Counted from the stretch's first letter, positions 27,293 through 36,507 are shown. The stretch is 64,000 bases of DNA from Leptospira fainei serovar Hurstbridge str. BUT 6 (GCF_000306235.2 NZ_AKWZ02000003.1:1-64000), one strand, 5' to 3'. Notes: a model not told the origin generated them from the sequence alone. Translations and numbers: made by a program.

Positions 27293-28144
27293 TTACCGTT
27301 TTCCCATTAGCTTTATTAATGTTTTTTCCGCCGCGTCTTTCCAATATCCGGATTTTTCGGAGGTACTTAAAGCTTTCAGAAAATTGATCTCGGCTCCTTT
27401 CAGAGTTTTTTCTTCGTTTCCATAGAATGCATCGATGAACTCTTTCTTTTGCGATTTAATAATATAATCGTCATCGGCGGAAAGATTCACTCGATAGTAG
27501 GTTCCTAACCCGATAGCGGAGGCTAATCCCCCCGAAAAATTTCTCGCATACGGATCCGCTTGATTTGATTCAACAAGACGCGCCTGGAATATGCCTAGAA
27601 ATTTAATGTCGCCCGGTTTCGCTATGATCGGCATCGCTTTGTAAGCAGTGTACGGATCAACCGGATACGTTAATGTATCGCATTGCCGATAAGATTGAGC
27701 GATCCCATTGACGAATCTCGTCGCCATATAACAATAAGTATAACTTACGGACCCGATTATATATTCGGGCCGGGTATCTTCGAACATTCTAGTAGTAAAT
27801 TCCCTAACTTTTAAAACAACAGTTTCGTAAAGATCGATTTTATCTTCGGTCCCGATCTTTACCGGACTCTTTGTTACGAAAGGGTCGATCGTGACTCTTA
27901 ATGTCGGATCATCGACTCTTTTTACAACGAACACCGGTCCATTAGGGACTGAATAGACTTGGTCGTTCGTATCAAAAAATTTTGCGATCGAACTCTTGGA
28001 GCCGGGGTTGACTAAATAGAGTCCGTATGCGACTAATCCATATTGCTTTTCTGCCGCCGCATTTTGTGGTTTCGTTAAGCGGTACATTTTTGGAGTACAT
28101 GAGATCATTATACCAAGAATCAGAATTATTAATATTTTATTCAT
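27293..28144 (-). CDS. Hypothetical lipoprotein
   Basis: A 283-residue protein with a short signal peptide and lipobox M-I-S-C (Cys16). The mature part is a mix of strands and helices, with a Tyr- and Phe-rich centre (Y-T-Y-C-Y-M-A-T-R-F) and a C-terminal helix with K-A-L-S-T-S-E-K-S-G-Y-W-K. No known family is recognised. It is probably anchored in the inner or outer membrane facing the periplasm. The gene stands alone on the minus strand and converges on the adh-cupin operon. An opposite-strand decayed gene begins about 200 bases upstream of its start. Confidence 0.75.
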   Translation of the reverse strand: MNKILIILILGIMISCTPKMYRLTKPQNAAAEKQYGLVAYGLYLVNPGSKSSIAKFFDTNDQVYSVPNGPVFVVKRVDDPTLRVTIDPFVTKSPVKIGTEDKIDLYETVVLKVREFTTRMFEDTRPEYIIGSVSYTYCYMATRFVNGIAQSYRQCDTLTYPVDPYTAYKAMPIIAKPGDIKFLGIFQARLVESNQADPYARNFSGGLASAIGLGTYYRVNLSADDDYIIKSQKKEFIDAFYGNEEKTLKGAEINFLKALSTSEKSGYWKDAAEKTLIKLMGKR

Positions 28145-28339
28145 AATATCCTGTAATTTTAATACCTTTTTTCGACAATTAGCTTTTTAAAAGAAATTCG
28201 AAAGCAATTGAAGACGTCACTTAAAAATTCGCTTTAATTGTTCCTTTCTTCCTGATTTATTCTATGTCTATAAAAACAATTTGGCAACAATATCGAATCA
28301 ACGATCGTTTCAGTTAAAGGGAAGTAGAAGAGATCGAAT

Positions 28340-28910
28340 ATGGTAAGCATCGTTGCAAGACCTGCGATTTTCACGATATTAACCATAATCGTTAATTGTA
28401 CAAAAGAAATAATAAGAGTTAATAATCCACCATCTATTACTACAATAAACAAAGACGATAAATTTGTTACGCTGATCGAGGTTTTTACGGTCGAGCTTGC
28501 GCACCAAGAACGACTTTTAATACTGCTCACTCACGCGACACGGGATAGCGTCAGCAATTTCGCCTCTGCAAGTCTCCGTCGTAGCCTTGAGGATGAAAAG
28601 GTAACGATGTATGCACAATAGCGTAGCATTAGAAGATTATCAGAGAAAGCGTAAAAATCCTGTAGCTTCGCCATACTTGGAACAAGCTCAACAAGCTCTT
28701 ACTATCGTAAAATTCGATCCGGGTAGGTATGAGGCAGTAGAGACTTTTTTTCTAACCGATTGGGAATAGAAAGGAACTCCTACTTCGGAAGAATATGATA
28801 TCGGAATCGCTCCGAGATATTTCGTTGGAAGAAGTTATAGAATCCGTTTCGATCTAACTTGCGATATAGGATTCCATCCGGGATAGAAATCGCCGCTTCT
28901 AAAATTATGA
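28340..28910 (+). pseudogene. Decayed gene of unknown family
   Basis: The frame from 28340 runs to a stop at 28621 (with L-L-T-H-A-T-R-D-S-V, then S-L-E-D-E-K-V-T-M). In the next frame the protein continues from about 28612 (M-H-N-S-V-A-L-E-D-Y-Q-R-K-R) to an in-frame TAG, then further protein-like sequence (Y-F-V-G-R-S-Y-R-I-R-F), another TAG, and TGA at 28908. At least one frameshift and two nonsense codons therefore disrupt a former gene of some 190 residues. An N-terminal hydrophobic stretch with I-V-N-C suggests it coded for a lipoprotein. It lies between two intact minus-strand lipoprotein genes. Confidence 0.6.
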
Positions 28911-29002
28911 TACACGAGATCCGCTATCTGGAAAATCAGAAAAATAACGAAACGACAGAGGTGCTAGAAACCTGGTTTTTCGGGGTGCAACAGGGTTCGA
29001 AC

Positions 29003-29731
29003 TTAAATATCATTCTTTGCGAATGTTTTTGAAAGTGTTTCCAGAATTCCCAGGAATAGTTTCTCATCGGGTGCGGAAGCGAACGAACCCCAGGGGAAAA
29101 AGATCCATCCAAACCAATAGCTCCAATTCGGCTTCTCGGAAAAATTAACCGAATAAAGTTTTCCATCAATGGAATAGTCGATGTCCAAATTCACAGTTTC
29201 ACTAAAATAGCCCGGAAATAGCAATAAGCTAAATGACGCTGCATATAGAGACCAATGAATTTCACGCTCAAAACCGTTGATTCTAATTTCAATATATCGG
29301 TCAGTCGCATTCTTTTCGTTTCCGATTCGACCTCCGTGGCAGCTCCAGTTTTTGTTCTCCTCGCAAAGACCGGAAACTGCGTCCGGGATGTTTCTCAAGA
29401 GATTCCATTTTCTTCGCGGGTAAAATTGTCGGAATGAATAGTTTCTTTCATCTCGAAATGATTCGACTGGATACCATCCGAGCAAACTCCGTTTGCAATC
29501 CCCCTCTCTATTGCATTTTCGCGAGCTTTCATCCGATTTACAAATTTCAGCGCAATATTCTCCCTTTAATAAGACGGATAGCCTTGTTTTTGCTTTTATA
29601 GGAAAGGATTTTGCTCCGTTCGCAAGCACTGGAAGATTCATTGAGCGATAAAGGCAGCCGATCGTAAATGAAGATATAAGCACGAAAAGGAAAATCCATC
29701 TCACTAGTTTTGTCAAGTATCGGAACTCCAT
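29003..29731 (-). CDS. Hypothetical lipoprotein with Cys-rich middle
   Basis: A 242-residue protein. The signal sequence ends in lipobox T-I-G-C (Cys26). The region after residue 55 has an unusual set of cysteines (G-E-Y-C-A-E-I-C, then R-K-C, D-C, L-C, W-S-C) that could form disulfides in the periplasm. A second hydrophobic patch lies near residues 160-175 and an aromatic W-S-Y-W-F-G-W segment near 205. No family is recognised. It is 24 bases downstream of the TPR-like lipoprotein gene on the same strand and probably belongs to one transcript with it and with the beta-barrel protein gene. Confidence 0.7.
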   Translation of the reverse strand: MEFRYLTKLVRWIFLFVLISSFTIGCLYRSMNLPVLANGAKSFPIKAKTRLSVLLKGEYCAEICKSDESSRKCNREGDCKRSLLGWYPVESFRDERNYSFRQFYPRRKWNLLRNIPDAVSGLCEENKNWSCHGGRIGNEKNATDRYIEIRINGFEREIHWSLYAASFSLLLFPGYFSETVNLDIDYSIDGKLYSVNFSEKPNWSYWFGWIFFPWGSFASAPDEKLFLGILETLSKTFAKNDI

Positions 29732-29755
29732 AGAAATAAAGGCGGGTGAAGTCGA

Positions 29756-30763
29756 TTATTTCAACCTCCCACCTTTATTAGATTTAGGGGAATCTTCCAG
29801 ATTGGGAACGACCGGATTTTCTAAGGCGTTACCTAAGTCGGGGAATTGCACTCTTATTTCCCGAATCTCACAATCGCAATATGTATGAGAGGCCGTGTTT
29901 ATGATTAAAAGATTTTTTTTCTCTTCTTTACTCAGATATAGGGACCGGGTTGTTCCAAAGTCGTCATCCAAAGGATCGAAGGTGAATATTCCCGAAATTA
30001 GATCGAAAACTTCAAGCCAATGCCATTCCCATTCTGCACCGATTAAAATGAGTCCGACTTTCGAACCGCTACTCCAATAATCCCTATAATCCTGATAAAC
30101 TTTCTTATAAGGACTATGCAGCACGAACGAATCGTAAACGCTTCTCTCACTACCCGTGCCGATGGATCGGCCGGATATCGTAATTGGTACGATAGGTCCT
30201 AGTCCGGCTTCACCCGACAATTCTTCGGTAAATCCAAGCGTTCTCTTTTGAAACCAACCTAATTGAACGGTATTTCCAGCGTACAAAGTAACTTGCAATC
30301 CTCGAGTCATCCAGGCGCTCACTCCGAGTTGCGGGCCGATTTTGACATTTAAGCTGAAAATATCTAAAAAATCTAATATTCTATCCGGAATATACCAGGC
30401 AAGTTTTTCTAGAAATCCGGAATCCACTTCCTCTCGACTTGTTTTATTAAATCCTTTTAAGGAGAGATTCCCTAACCTAGCCCTATAAGGATCAGGGAGC
30501 CTTTCGGAGACCGATTTTGCCCTAGAATCCTCCGGATAGACTTTTAAAACGACTTTCAGAAGTTCGCTTGCTTCAGAGTATCTCTTCTCCTTGATGTGTT
30601 CCTCCGCTTTATCCAGCAGAGACTTCGAAGCAAGATGAACGTCTCTATATTGGGGAATGGAAGCGCAATTATAAGTCGAAATCGATACTAGAAAAATTAA
30701 AAATCTAGATAAAGTGAATAGTTTCAATTTTTTGTTTCCTTTCTCTTGAATTTTAGTTGGCAT
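29756..30763 (-). CDS. TPR-containing lipoprotein
   Basis: A 335-residue protein with a basic N terminus, a hydrophobic stretch and a lipobox S-T-Y-N-C (Cys33). Residues 45-90 form a short TPR-type helical pair (A-E-E-H-I-K-E-K-R-Y-S-E-A-S-E-L-L, then Y-P-E-D-S-R-A). The rest is a beta-rich domain with G-P-Q-L-G-V-S-A-W and many Gly and aromatic residues. The start overlaps the stop of the upstream outer-membrane protein gene by one base (TAATG), so the two are translationally coupled. The lipoprotein may help assemble or act with the barrel, which is inference. No closer family is recognised. Confidence 0.75.
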   Translation of the reverse strand: MPTKIQEKGNKKLKLFTLSRFLIFLVSISTYNCASIPQYRDVHLASKSLLDKAEEHIKEKRYSEASELLKVVLKVYPEDSRAKSVSERLPDPYRARLGNLSLKGFNKTSREEVDSGFLEKLAWYIPDRILDFLDIFSLNVKIGPQLGVSAWMTRGLQVTLYAGNTVQLGWFQKRTLGFTEELSGEAGLGPIVPITISGRSIGTGSERSVYDSFVLHSPYKKVYQDYRDYWSSGSKVGLILIGAEWEWHWLEVFDLISGIFTFDPLDDDFGTTRSLYLSKEEKKNLLIINTASHTYCDCEIREIRVQFPDLGNALENPVVPNLEDSPKSNKGGRLK

Positions 30764-31875
30764 TAATATTTAAAACCGATCTCGAATCCGATCTGTGATC
30801 TCATATCCCGAGAACTTGGATACGGCCCTAAACCGTGAAGTATACTTCCTAAAAACGCAGCCGAATTCCCGGAAAGGAGAGCAAGGGCAAGCCCGCTTTG
30901 GTTTGTCGCGGTGGAATTTCTTACGGTATGCATCGCTTCCGCGCCCGAATACGAGAGTCTCAAAAAGAGGGCCTCGGTTACTTGAAAAGAATATCCCAGA
31001 TGAAATCGATTTCCCCGGATGTCCGTTTTCACGATTCCCTGCTGTAAGGATGGTAACGGGATTGAGGTATTGCCGCTACTTAGAATTACGAACGATTTAT
31101 CTTTAAAATCGGCGGAACTTTGGATACTTTTGAAATATTCGACGCCAAAATCGATTTTATTTATTTTAAGAAACGTAAACGAATAATTAAATCCTAATGT
31201 TCCATTAAGGTATGATTCTCGGTAAATCAATTTATCCGGAGTCGTAAAGTCAATTCCGTTTTTGACGGTCGTAATGGCGCCTGACGTTCCGGAAGAAATA
31301 TACGCATTGCTTTTGGAAGATAAGGTTACGTTATTTTCGTAAGCTTCCAAGCCCGCCCTAAGTGACAAATTTTCCAAGAAGGGATTTTTGGAATCGTGAA
31401 AAATCAAGAAGTCGGCTCCGTAATTGACTCTAGTCGTATAAAGTCTATTTTTAGAGTAATCGAAGACGGTAAAATCTTGACCCTTAATCGTTGTAGGTGG
31501 ATATCCTATACTATAAGAATACTTATCTATATCAGTAAGTATCGTAGTGCCTGACGTTAACGTAGAGTAGGACAATAGGTAATTACTACGAATTAAGGGA
31601 GTGTGACGAACAGAAGAATCCCATTCGAGTCCTTTTCCTCGGAAGTTAGAGGCGGATGGAATCATGATATTATTGACTCCGGCTATCGCCGAATTTATCA
31701 TGAGTGAATTTTGCATATTTAAGGCGTTTTTGGCAGTCGCCGAATTGACTTGTACTTCGGTCACTCTTATCCCTATGGAAGTCAGCTTCTTTTGATCGGC
31801 TTCTTCTTCCGCGTATAGAGTTGCCGAAAAAGATACTAATGCAATTATAATCGCATATCTAACGTTCAACTTCAT
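30763..31875 (-). CDS. Outer-membrane beta-barrel protein
   Basis: A 370-residue protein with a cleavable signal peptide (cut after A-L-Y-A, residue 22). The mature part consists of alternating hydrophobic and polar residues in amphipathic strands, with many Gly, Tyr and Ser. It ends in Y with aromatic Phe before it (G-F-E-I-G-F-K-Y), a typical outer-membrane barrel C-terminal signature. It probably forms a barrel of 12 or so strands in the outer membrane. I do not recognise a specific porin or transporter family. It is the first gene of an operon with a one-base-overlapping lipoprotein gene and a third lipoprotein gene. A gene-poor region of over 1 kb lies upstream. Confidence 0.75.
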   Translation of the reverse strand: MKLNVRYAIIIALVSFSATLYAEEEADQKKLTSIGIRVTEVQVNSATAKNALNMQNSLMINSAIAGVNNIMIPSASNFRGKGLEWDSSVRHTPLIRSNYLLSYSTLTSGTTILTDIDKYSYSIGYPPTTIKGQDFTVFDYSKNRLYTTRVNYGADFLIFHDSKNPFLENLSLRAGLEAYENNVTLSSKSNAYISSGTSGAITTVKNGIDFTTPDKLIYRESYLNGTLGFNYSFTFLKINKIDFGVEYFKSIQSSADFKDKSFVILSSGNTSIPLPSLQQGIVKTDIRGNRFHLGYSFQVTEALFLRLSYSGAEAMHTVRNSTATNQSGLALALLSGNSAAFLGSILHGLGPYPSSRDMRSQIGFEIGFKY

Positions 31876-33033
31876 CTCCTTTGACGATTTGCATTTCTAA
31901 AATTTTTCATCTATCGATCGCTTGGCCGAAATCGGGCTTTCTAAAAACTAATGGAAATTGCGACCTTTACTCCTTCGAATTTCCAAGATTATCATCTTTA
32001 TTAATAAAAATTCTATGAATCGTTTTTATCTGACATTTCGGTTAGTATGATTCTGTTCAATTTCATTGATCGGTTTTATTAATACACTCTGACGGTTGCT
32101 TTGAACTCGGACTAAGGATCAGTCGTTCAATCGAAGCGAATTATTGCCGGAAAACCGCCTCCATGTAAACTCGTTGCTACGAATCTTTCCTTTCTTCGAA
32201 GAAAACGTCGGGCACATCGGATATATCTTTAGAAAATGATCGAATAAATCGGAGCGGTGGTTCCGATTTATTTAAAAGTATTCTTTGTCAAAATTATTTC
32301 ACGATGTTATTTTATCGATAAAATTAAGGAAAATAAATTAATAAAATATAATTGTTTAAATAGAAAATTAAATATAAAATATTTATCAAATAAATAAATA
32401 CTAAAATAGAATAATTATTATGGAAATCTACCGTTTGGGATATTCGTTATTAGAGAGCCATTGCAAGAAATCCGGAAGGAAGTAGTAAGAAATATCCCGA
32501 TTGAGGTAATTCGGAGAAAGATGCGAAAGCGGTTTTTTTTCGGTTCGGCCTTAGGGGAAATATGCTCAAAAGCGGGGAGGTTGCGAAGGGGAATCTTCGG
32601 CTTGGTTGATAACCAAGTTAAAGGTTTGGATGAATTTATATTTAAGGGGAACGAAGAATCGCCCCGTGTACGTGGATCGGCTCGGAAAAGAATTTCTAAT
32701 TACCGAATTTTTCCGCTTTGTCGTAAGGAAAATAATAGAATTTCTTGTTTTCGTCTTTCAAAATAGGAATATCTTGAAAAAATAATACTCCGAATAATTC
32801 ACTAATCGATGCGTCTCAATGCTCATGTGCATGGCCGGACCGAACCCAATCCGTACGTTTAAAGTCGAATAAATGGGCAATTCTTCGCAGACACATATAA
32901 ACGTGAGAGAGTCGCAAGTGTTTGCGCTGCCAAAAACACTTCCAAGAAGCCATCGCTCATTCTTCTTTCTTTGAATTTTACTTCTCCGTACATCACGAGA
33001 TATGCTTGAAATTCCGGATCGGTAACGACTCAT
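31876..33033. other. Long gene-poor region with several hairpins
   Basis: No convincing gene in almost 1.16 kb. The frames at 32461-32766 (plus, Arg-rich, TTG start) and 32758-33033 (minus) have no ribosome site and no recognisable motif. Several exact inverted repeats are present: TTTCTTCGAAGAAA at 32191-32204, an 11-base perfect stem with an 8-base loop at 32243-32272, and CTTGGTT-GAT-AACCAAG at 32601-32617. Between 32280 and 32430 the DNA is extremely AT-rich. The region holds the promoter of the outer-membrane protein operon and possibly an unrecognised RNA. Confidence 0.5.
32243..32272. repeat. Perfect 11-base stem with 8-base loop
   Basis: AATAAATCGGA and its exact complement TCCGATTTATT enclose GCGGTGGT. 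The site stands in a gene-poor region and is followed by T-rich DNA on the plus strand. It may be the 3' end of an unrecognised short transcript or a terminator; no gene ends directly before it. Confidence 0.45.
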
Positions 33034-33648
33034 GTGACTGCCTCAGTCGGGTGGATTGGGGCAGTAGCCGGTTTTCTCGTACTTAGTATAGCGGGCATTG
33101 TCAGCCAAGACGCTATAATTGTTCGGAGTTCCTATATATCGATGGATCTTATCGGACGATTTATGATTATTCCGCTAAGCATATTGTCTATGCTCACCGG
33201 ACTTATCCTCGCGTTTTGGACTCAATGGGGTTTGATTCGATATTATTGGGTCTTCGTAAAATTTGTCCTCGGAATCTTTGCAAGCATAGGTTTGATATTA
33301 CATCAATTCGTCGCCATCGGAGAAGCGGCCAGGAAGGTGGCTCTGATATCCGATTTTCCGGATCCGGGACGATTGGGACCGCAGCTAATAATAGACGCAA
33401 GTTTGGCAATCTTGGTTTTACTTGCGGCAACAGTTCTGTCCATGTACAAGCCTTGGGGCTTGACCGCCTACGGTCTTTGGAAACAAAAATCTCAAAAGAA
33501 TCCGGAGTTATCGACAATACGGAGCGGCGATAAGGCAGATATGATAGGATTCGGGTTAAAAATTTCCATTGCACTTGTTGCCGTTCTTATCATAGCGGTG
33601 GCAATCGTTCATCTTTCGAGTCGCGGATTCGGAACTCATCAGTTTTGA
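33034..33648 (+). CDS. Integral membrane protein, possibly N-terminally shortened
   Basis: A 204-residue protein with four or five membrane helices (about 5-22, 45-65, 75-95, 112-135, 178-198). The family resemblance is to small bacterial membrane proteins with H-V-T-A-S-V-G-W-I-G at the N terminus and a Y-K-P-W-G-L-T-A-Y-G end. In related proteins, as I remember them, the N-terminal helix begins 15-25 residues earlier with a Met. Here the frame upstream of the GTG at 33034 has no ATG and meets TGA after 9 codons, while another frame contains an ATG (33000) separated by a one-base shift. The gene may be truncated or start at GTG. Confidence 0.7.
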   Translation: MTASVGWIGAVAGFLVLSIAGIVSQDAIIVRSSYISMDLIGRFMIIPLSILSMLTGLILAFWTQWGLIRYYWVFVKFVLGIFASIGLILHQFVAIGEAARKVALISDFPDPGRLGPQLIIDASLAILVLLAATVLSMYKPWGLTAYGLWKQKSQKNPELSTIRSGDKADMIGFGLKISIALVAVLIIAVAIVHLSSRGFGTHQF

Positions 33649-33672
33649 TCTATCGATCTCTTGAATTATGGA

Positions 33673-34035
33673 TTAATCTATCTTTTTTTTTCGCTTCTTT
33701 CTTTTAGGAGATGCTTTTGCTCTCACGTTAAATTCAAGTGCAAGATCGATCCAATACCGAAATTCTTTTTTCGATTTTATATCCTTCTCGTTAACGAATA
33801 CAAACCCCTTCATCACTTTACCATTGTGAATCATCGGTCTACATTTCTTTTTTTCTAGAACGGACTCGAATATAATCGGATCGATTCGACACATTATTTC
33901 GTCATTTCCGACGCAGACGCACATTTTGTCGTTTAGCATAAAGCACATTCCACGGAACATTTTCTTCTCTTCTAAATTTCGTTCTTCGGACAGTGCTTCC
34001 CGTATTCGTATCGCTAGTGTTTCATTATACGCCAT
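33673..34035 (-). CDS. TfoX N-terminal domain protein
   Basis: A 120-residue protein matching the TfoX/Sxy N-terminal domain: an N-terminal helix with I-R-E-A-L-S, then K-K-M-F-R-G-M-C-F-M-L-N-D-K-M at 24-38 and G-F-V-F-V-N near 78. The C terminus is a Lys/Arg-rich tail (K-R-K-K-R-K-K-K) suggesting nucleic-acid or acidic-surface contact. In gammaproteobacteria Sxy/TfoX acts in competence regulation, but stand-alone N-terminal domain proteins are widespread and of unknown function. It is on the minus strand and converges on the membrane-protein gene at 33034. No competence genes are present in the window, so I do not infer that role. Confidence 0.85.
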   Translation of the reverse strand: MAYNETLAIRIREALSEERNLEEKKMFRGMCFMLNDKMCVCVGNDEIMCRIDPIIFESVLEKKKCRPMIHNGKVMKGFVFVNEKDIKSKKEFRYWIDLALEFNVRAKASPKRKKRKKKID

Positions 34036-34179
34036 AGTAGTTTCTCGCTAAGAATGTTTTGCTGAAGAGGCATCCATATTATCCGATTTTTTCCAATAAA
34101 ATATTTACTTAAGAATGCATTCGTTCAAGCGAACGTTGTATTGGATGACAAAAATAGAATAAGAAGATATTCTTGTCCG

Positions 34180-34776
34180 ATGGAACTATTATATACGAAA
34201 ACTTCACCATTTGCGCGTAAAGTCAGAATTTTTGCAATAGAGAAAGAGCTGCCTTTAAAACTTATAGAGGAGAATCCGTACGAAAAGCGTCCGTCACTTT
34301 TGGAAAAAAATCCAGCCGGAAAAATTCCCGTTTTACTGAGGGAAAACGGAAAGCCGCTGATCGATAGCTCGGTAATCTGTGAATATATAGATTTACTCAA
34401 CGACACGCCGATCCTCATACCTAGAAACGGAGAGGATAGATTCGAGGTTTTGCATCGAGCTGCGGTAGCGGATGCTATGCTGGAGGCCGGCCTGGCTCTT
34501 TACGTTGAAAAAAATAATCATGGCGAAGGCATAAACCAGAAATTCCAAAGAAACAAGGAATTAGCGGTTGAAACTAGTCTGCAGTTTTTTGAAGATAGAA
34601 TCGACGATTTAAAAACTTTTCAATATGATAACGTTTCATTAATCTGTGCGTTAGGATCTTTAGCTTTTCGAATTCCGGAACTTGTGGATTACTCAAAATT
34701 TCCTAAACTTGAAAAATGGGCGAGAGAGATGAGTCGTCGAAAAAGCGTTTTGGAGACCGTTCCGGAAATAGGATAG
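34180..34776 (+). CDS. Glutathione S-transferase family protein
   Basis: A 198-residue protein. I start at ATG 34180, where the thioredoxin fold begins (M-E-L-L-Y-T-K-T-S-P-F-A-R-K-V); a TTG at 34141 would add 13 residues of unlikely sequence. The N-terminal thioredoxin-like domain has cis-Pro in K-I-P-V-L and the glutathione gamma-glutamyl contact D-S-S-V-I-C-E-Y near residue 64. The C-terminal half is all helical. The catalytic residue in this subfamily is the Ser in T-S-P-F-A. It probably conjugates or reduces small electrophiles in the cytoplasm. A second GST lies 3.9 kb away on the other strand, of a different subfamily. Confidence 0.88.
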   Translation: MELLYTKTSPFARKVRIFAIEKELPLKLIEENPYEKRPSLLEKNPAGKIPVLLRENGKPLIDSSVICEYIDLLNDTPILIPRNGEDRFEVLHRAAVADAMLEAGLALYVEKNNHGEGINQKFQRNKELAVETSLQFFEDRIDDLKTFQYDNVSLICALGSLAFRIPELVDYSKFPKLEKWAREMSRRKSVLETVPEIG

Positions 34777-35140
34777 GGAATCAATTTGCGATAATATTTA
34801 TTTAGATCTTGCGAATGATATTTTCTCGATTGGAGGGCCCTCTTAAATGGATCCTTTAAATTTCTTTTAAAATCGAGCCGCTATGTATGTGATTAAATCT
34901 TTCCGATTCTAAGTTCGTTTGGTTAAAAACCGAATTTGCATTTTAACCTGGACCTATTTCTTTCCCGAGCGCTCGGTAAGAGGTAATTATAAAGATTTCG
35001 ATGTAGGATAATGGATCGAATTCTCGGGACTTGAACGGTTTAAATTCCGATCGAAGAGGATAAAAATATGGACTTAGAAATCGAAGGCTAAGAGTTTTGT
35101 ATTGGGTAAAATAGGGCAGCTAAGTCCGAGATATTTATAT
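34777..35140. other. Intergenic region with a palindrome
   Basis: No gene. A perfect 12-base palindrome CCGAGCGCTCGG lies at 34965-34976, and GGAGGGCCCTC at about 34836-34846 is another GC-rich near-palindrome. Either could be part of a terminator for the GST gene or a regulator site for the next gene. No further feature can be supported. Confidence 0.4.
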
Positions 35141-35653
35141 ATGGGAATTCGGAATGTTATTTTACTATTATTCTCACTTTTTCTATTCTCAAGTAACGTT
35201 TTGTCGAAAGGGATCAACGACAAAAACTGGATAAATCGTCATGATATCAAGGAAATTCGATCAATTTTTGATAGGATAGAAACGGGGATTAAAAACAAAG
35301 AATTAACGATTCGTAAAAAGGAGTTTCCCTATTTAAAACCGTATAAGCCGACTTTGAAAATGGCCTTCTTCAATAAAAAAAACGTAATTTGCAAATATGT
35401 AGAAGAAATGGGATCTGACGATTCCGCGATAAAAATAGAATACTATTACGATAATCTGAAAGTTTTGCGTTTTGTCTTTATTACCGGCGGCGCAGTAAAC
35501 GGCACGCGTTTAGAGCATCGCTTATATTTCGACTCTTACGGAAAAAGAATTTGGGAGATTCGTGAAATCGTCGAGGGTTCGGGTTACTCGTTTCCGCACG
35601 AATGGCCGGAAGAGGAAATCGTCCGGAATCCTGAAAAAGCGTTTAACGGTTAA
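35141..35653 (+). CDS. Hypothetical secreted protein
   Basis: A 170-residue protein from ATG 35141; a TTG at 35102 lies in frame but would add a charged stretch before the signal. The signal peptide runs to about residue 23 (S-S-N-V-L-S-K). The mature protein is a mix of helix and strand, with a Lys-rich region (K-K-E-F-P-Y-L-K-P-Y-K-P) and a beta-rich part (I-K-I-E-Y-Y-Y-D, F-V-F-I-T-G-G, H-R-L-Y-F-D). No family is recognised. It is probably periplasmic or secreted. It precedes the SH3-type protein gene by 67 bases on the same strand and may share its transcript. Confidence 0.65.
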   Translation: MGIRNVILLLFSLFLFSSNVLSKGINDKNWINRHDIKEIRSIFDRIETGIKNKELTIRKKEFPYLKPYKPTLKMAFFNKKNVICKYVEEMGSDDSAIKIEYYYDNLKVLRFVFITGGAVNGTRLEHRLYFDSYGKRIWEIREIVEGSGYSFPHEWPEEEIVRNPEKAFNG

Positions 35654-35720
35654 CGTAGATTGCACAAATGATTATTAATTTAGACGATAGAAAAGGATTA
35701 AAATCTGCGGGATATCCGAG

Positions 35721-36449
35721 ATGAATAAACTCGTAATATTTTGCATATTAATCCTAGGTTTTAATATTTATTCCGAGAAAGAAAAGTATCTCTCAGAAAA
35801 CTCACCGACCAAACTTAGGACAAAACCTTCCAACGATTCTAAAGTCCTAAATGTAATTCCTCCTTTAACTTCGATCGAGGTTGCCATGACTAAAGTTCGA
35901 CGATTATCCAAAGGAAAAGAGAAACATTGGTACTATTTTCCAGATGGGAAAGGGTATATCAACGGAATACGGTCGTTTAAAATCAAAACTCCGGCTGATG
36001 CCAAGTCATTAGAATTAACGAGGCAAAATTCAACCTGTCTGAGTATTTCATCCGAAAGATTATTGTTGTCGGAAAATAAAGCGGCTTATTACGCCGATTT
36101 TGCTAACGAAGGAGAAGAGAGCGTTAGGGTAAAGCAGGAAGGGTTTTATCAAATTACGGATGGTGGCATCGTGGTTACGCTAGTTTCAGGATCCGAGGAG
36201 ATTCTTCTTTGCAATGAGGGGCATGATGCGGAAGGAAAACCTTGCGTAAAACCGCTAAAGCCGAAGAAGATAGATATAAAATATTATGAATCATTGAGAG
36301 GATTCCTGAATTCAGAAGACGAGCTACCGACCGCCATGTATAGGAAGTCATACTCAAAAAATTGCACGATCACTACCGTCGACAAAGTGAATTTATGCTA
36401 CGGTAAGCCTGACACAATCGTAACCGGCTATTGGTGCATTAAAGAATAG
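35721..36449 (+). CDS. Exported protein with SH3-like domain
   Basis: A 242-residue protein with a short signal peptide (cut near residue 18, I-Y-S-E). Residues 24-75 look like a bacterial SH3 domain (L-R-T-K-P-S-N-D-S-K-V-L-N-V-I-P-P-L-T, then the H-W-Y-Y-F-P-D-G-K-G-Y-I block), a fold that binds peptidoglycan or other cell-wall parts. The C-terminal part has paired cysteines (S-K-N-C, L-C-Y-G, Y-W-C) and an unknown fold. It is probably periplasmic, and its partner is unknown. The preceding gene codes for another exported protein and the two may act together. Confidence 0.75.
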   Translation: MNKLVIFCILILGFNIYSEKEKYLSENSPTKLRTKPSNDSKVLNVIPPLTSIEVAMTKVRRLSKGKEKHWYYFPDGKGYINGIRSFKIKTPADAKSLELTRQNSTCLSISSERLLLSENKAAYYADFANEGEESVRVKQEGFYQITDGGIVVTLVSGSEEILLCNEGHDAEGKPCVKPLKPKKIDIKYYESLRGFLNSEDELPTAMYRKSYSKNCTITTVDKVNLCYGKPDTIVTGYWCIKE

Positions 36450-36507
36450 AGTTCACGCTTAGTTCTTTTTTGTAAAGTCTTGTGTTATTCGCAGAATCCT
36501 TACCGAA

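Noticed and set aside
32461..32766. Plus-strand 101-codon frame in the long gap
   Set aside because: TTG start without ribosome site, Arg-rich composition, no motif; overlaps hairpins.
34836..34846. GC-rich near-palindrome after the first GST gene
   Set aside because: Too short and no T-run; not supportable as a terminator.
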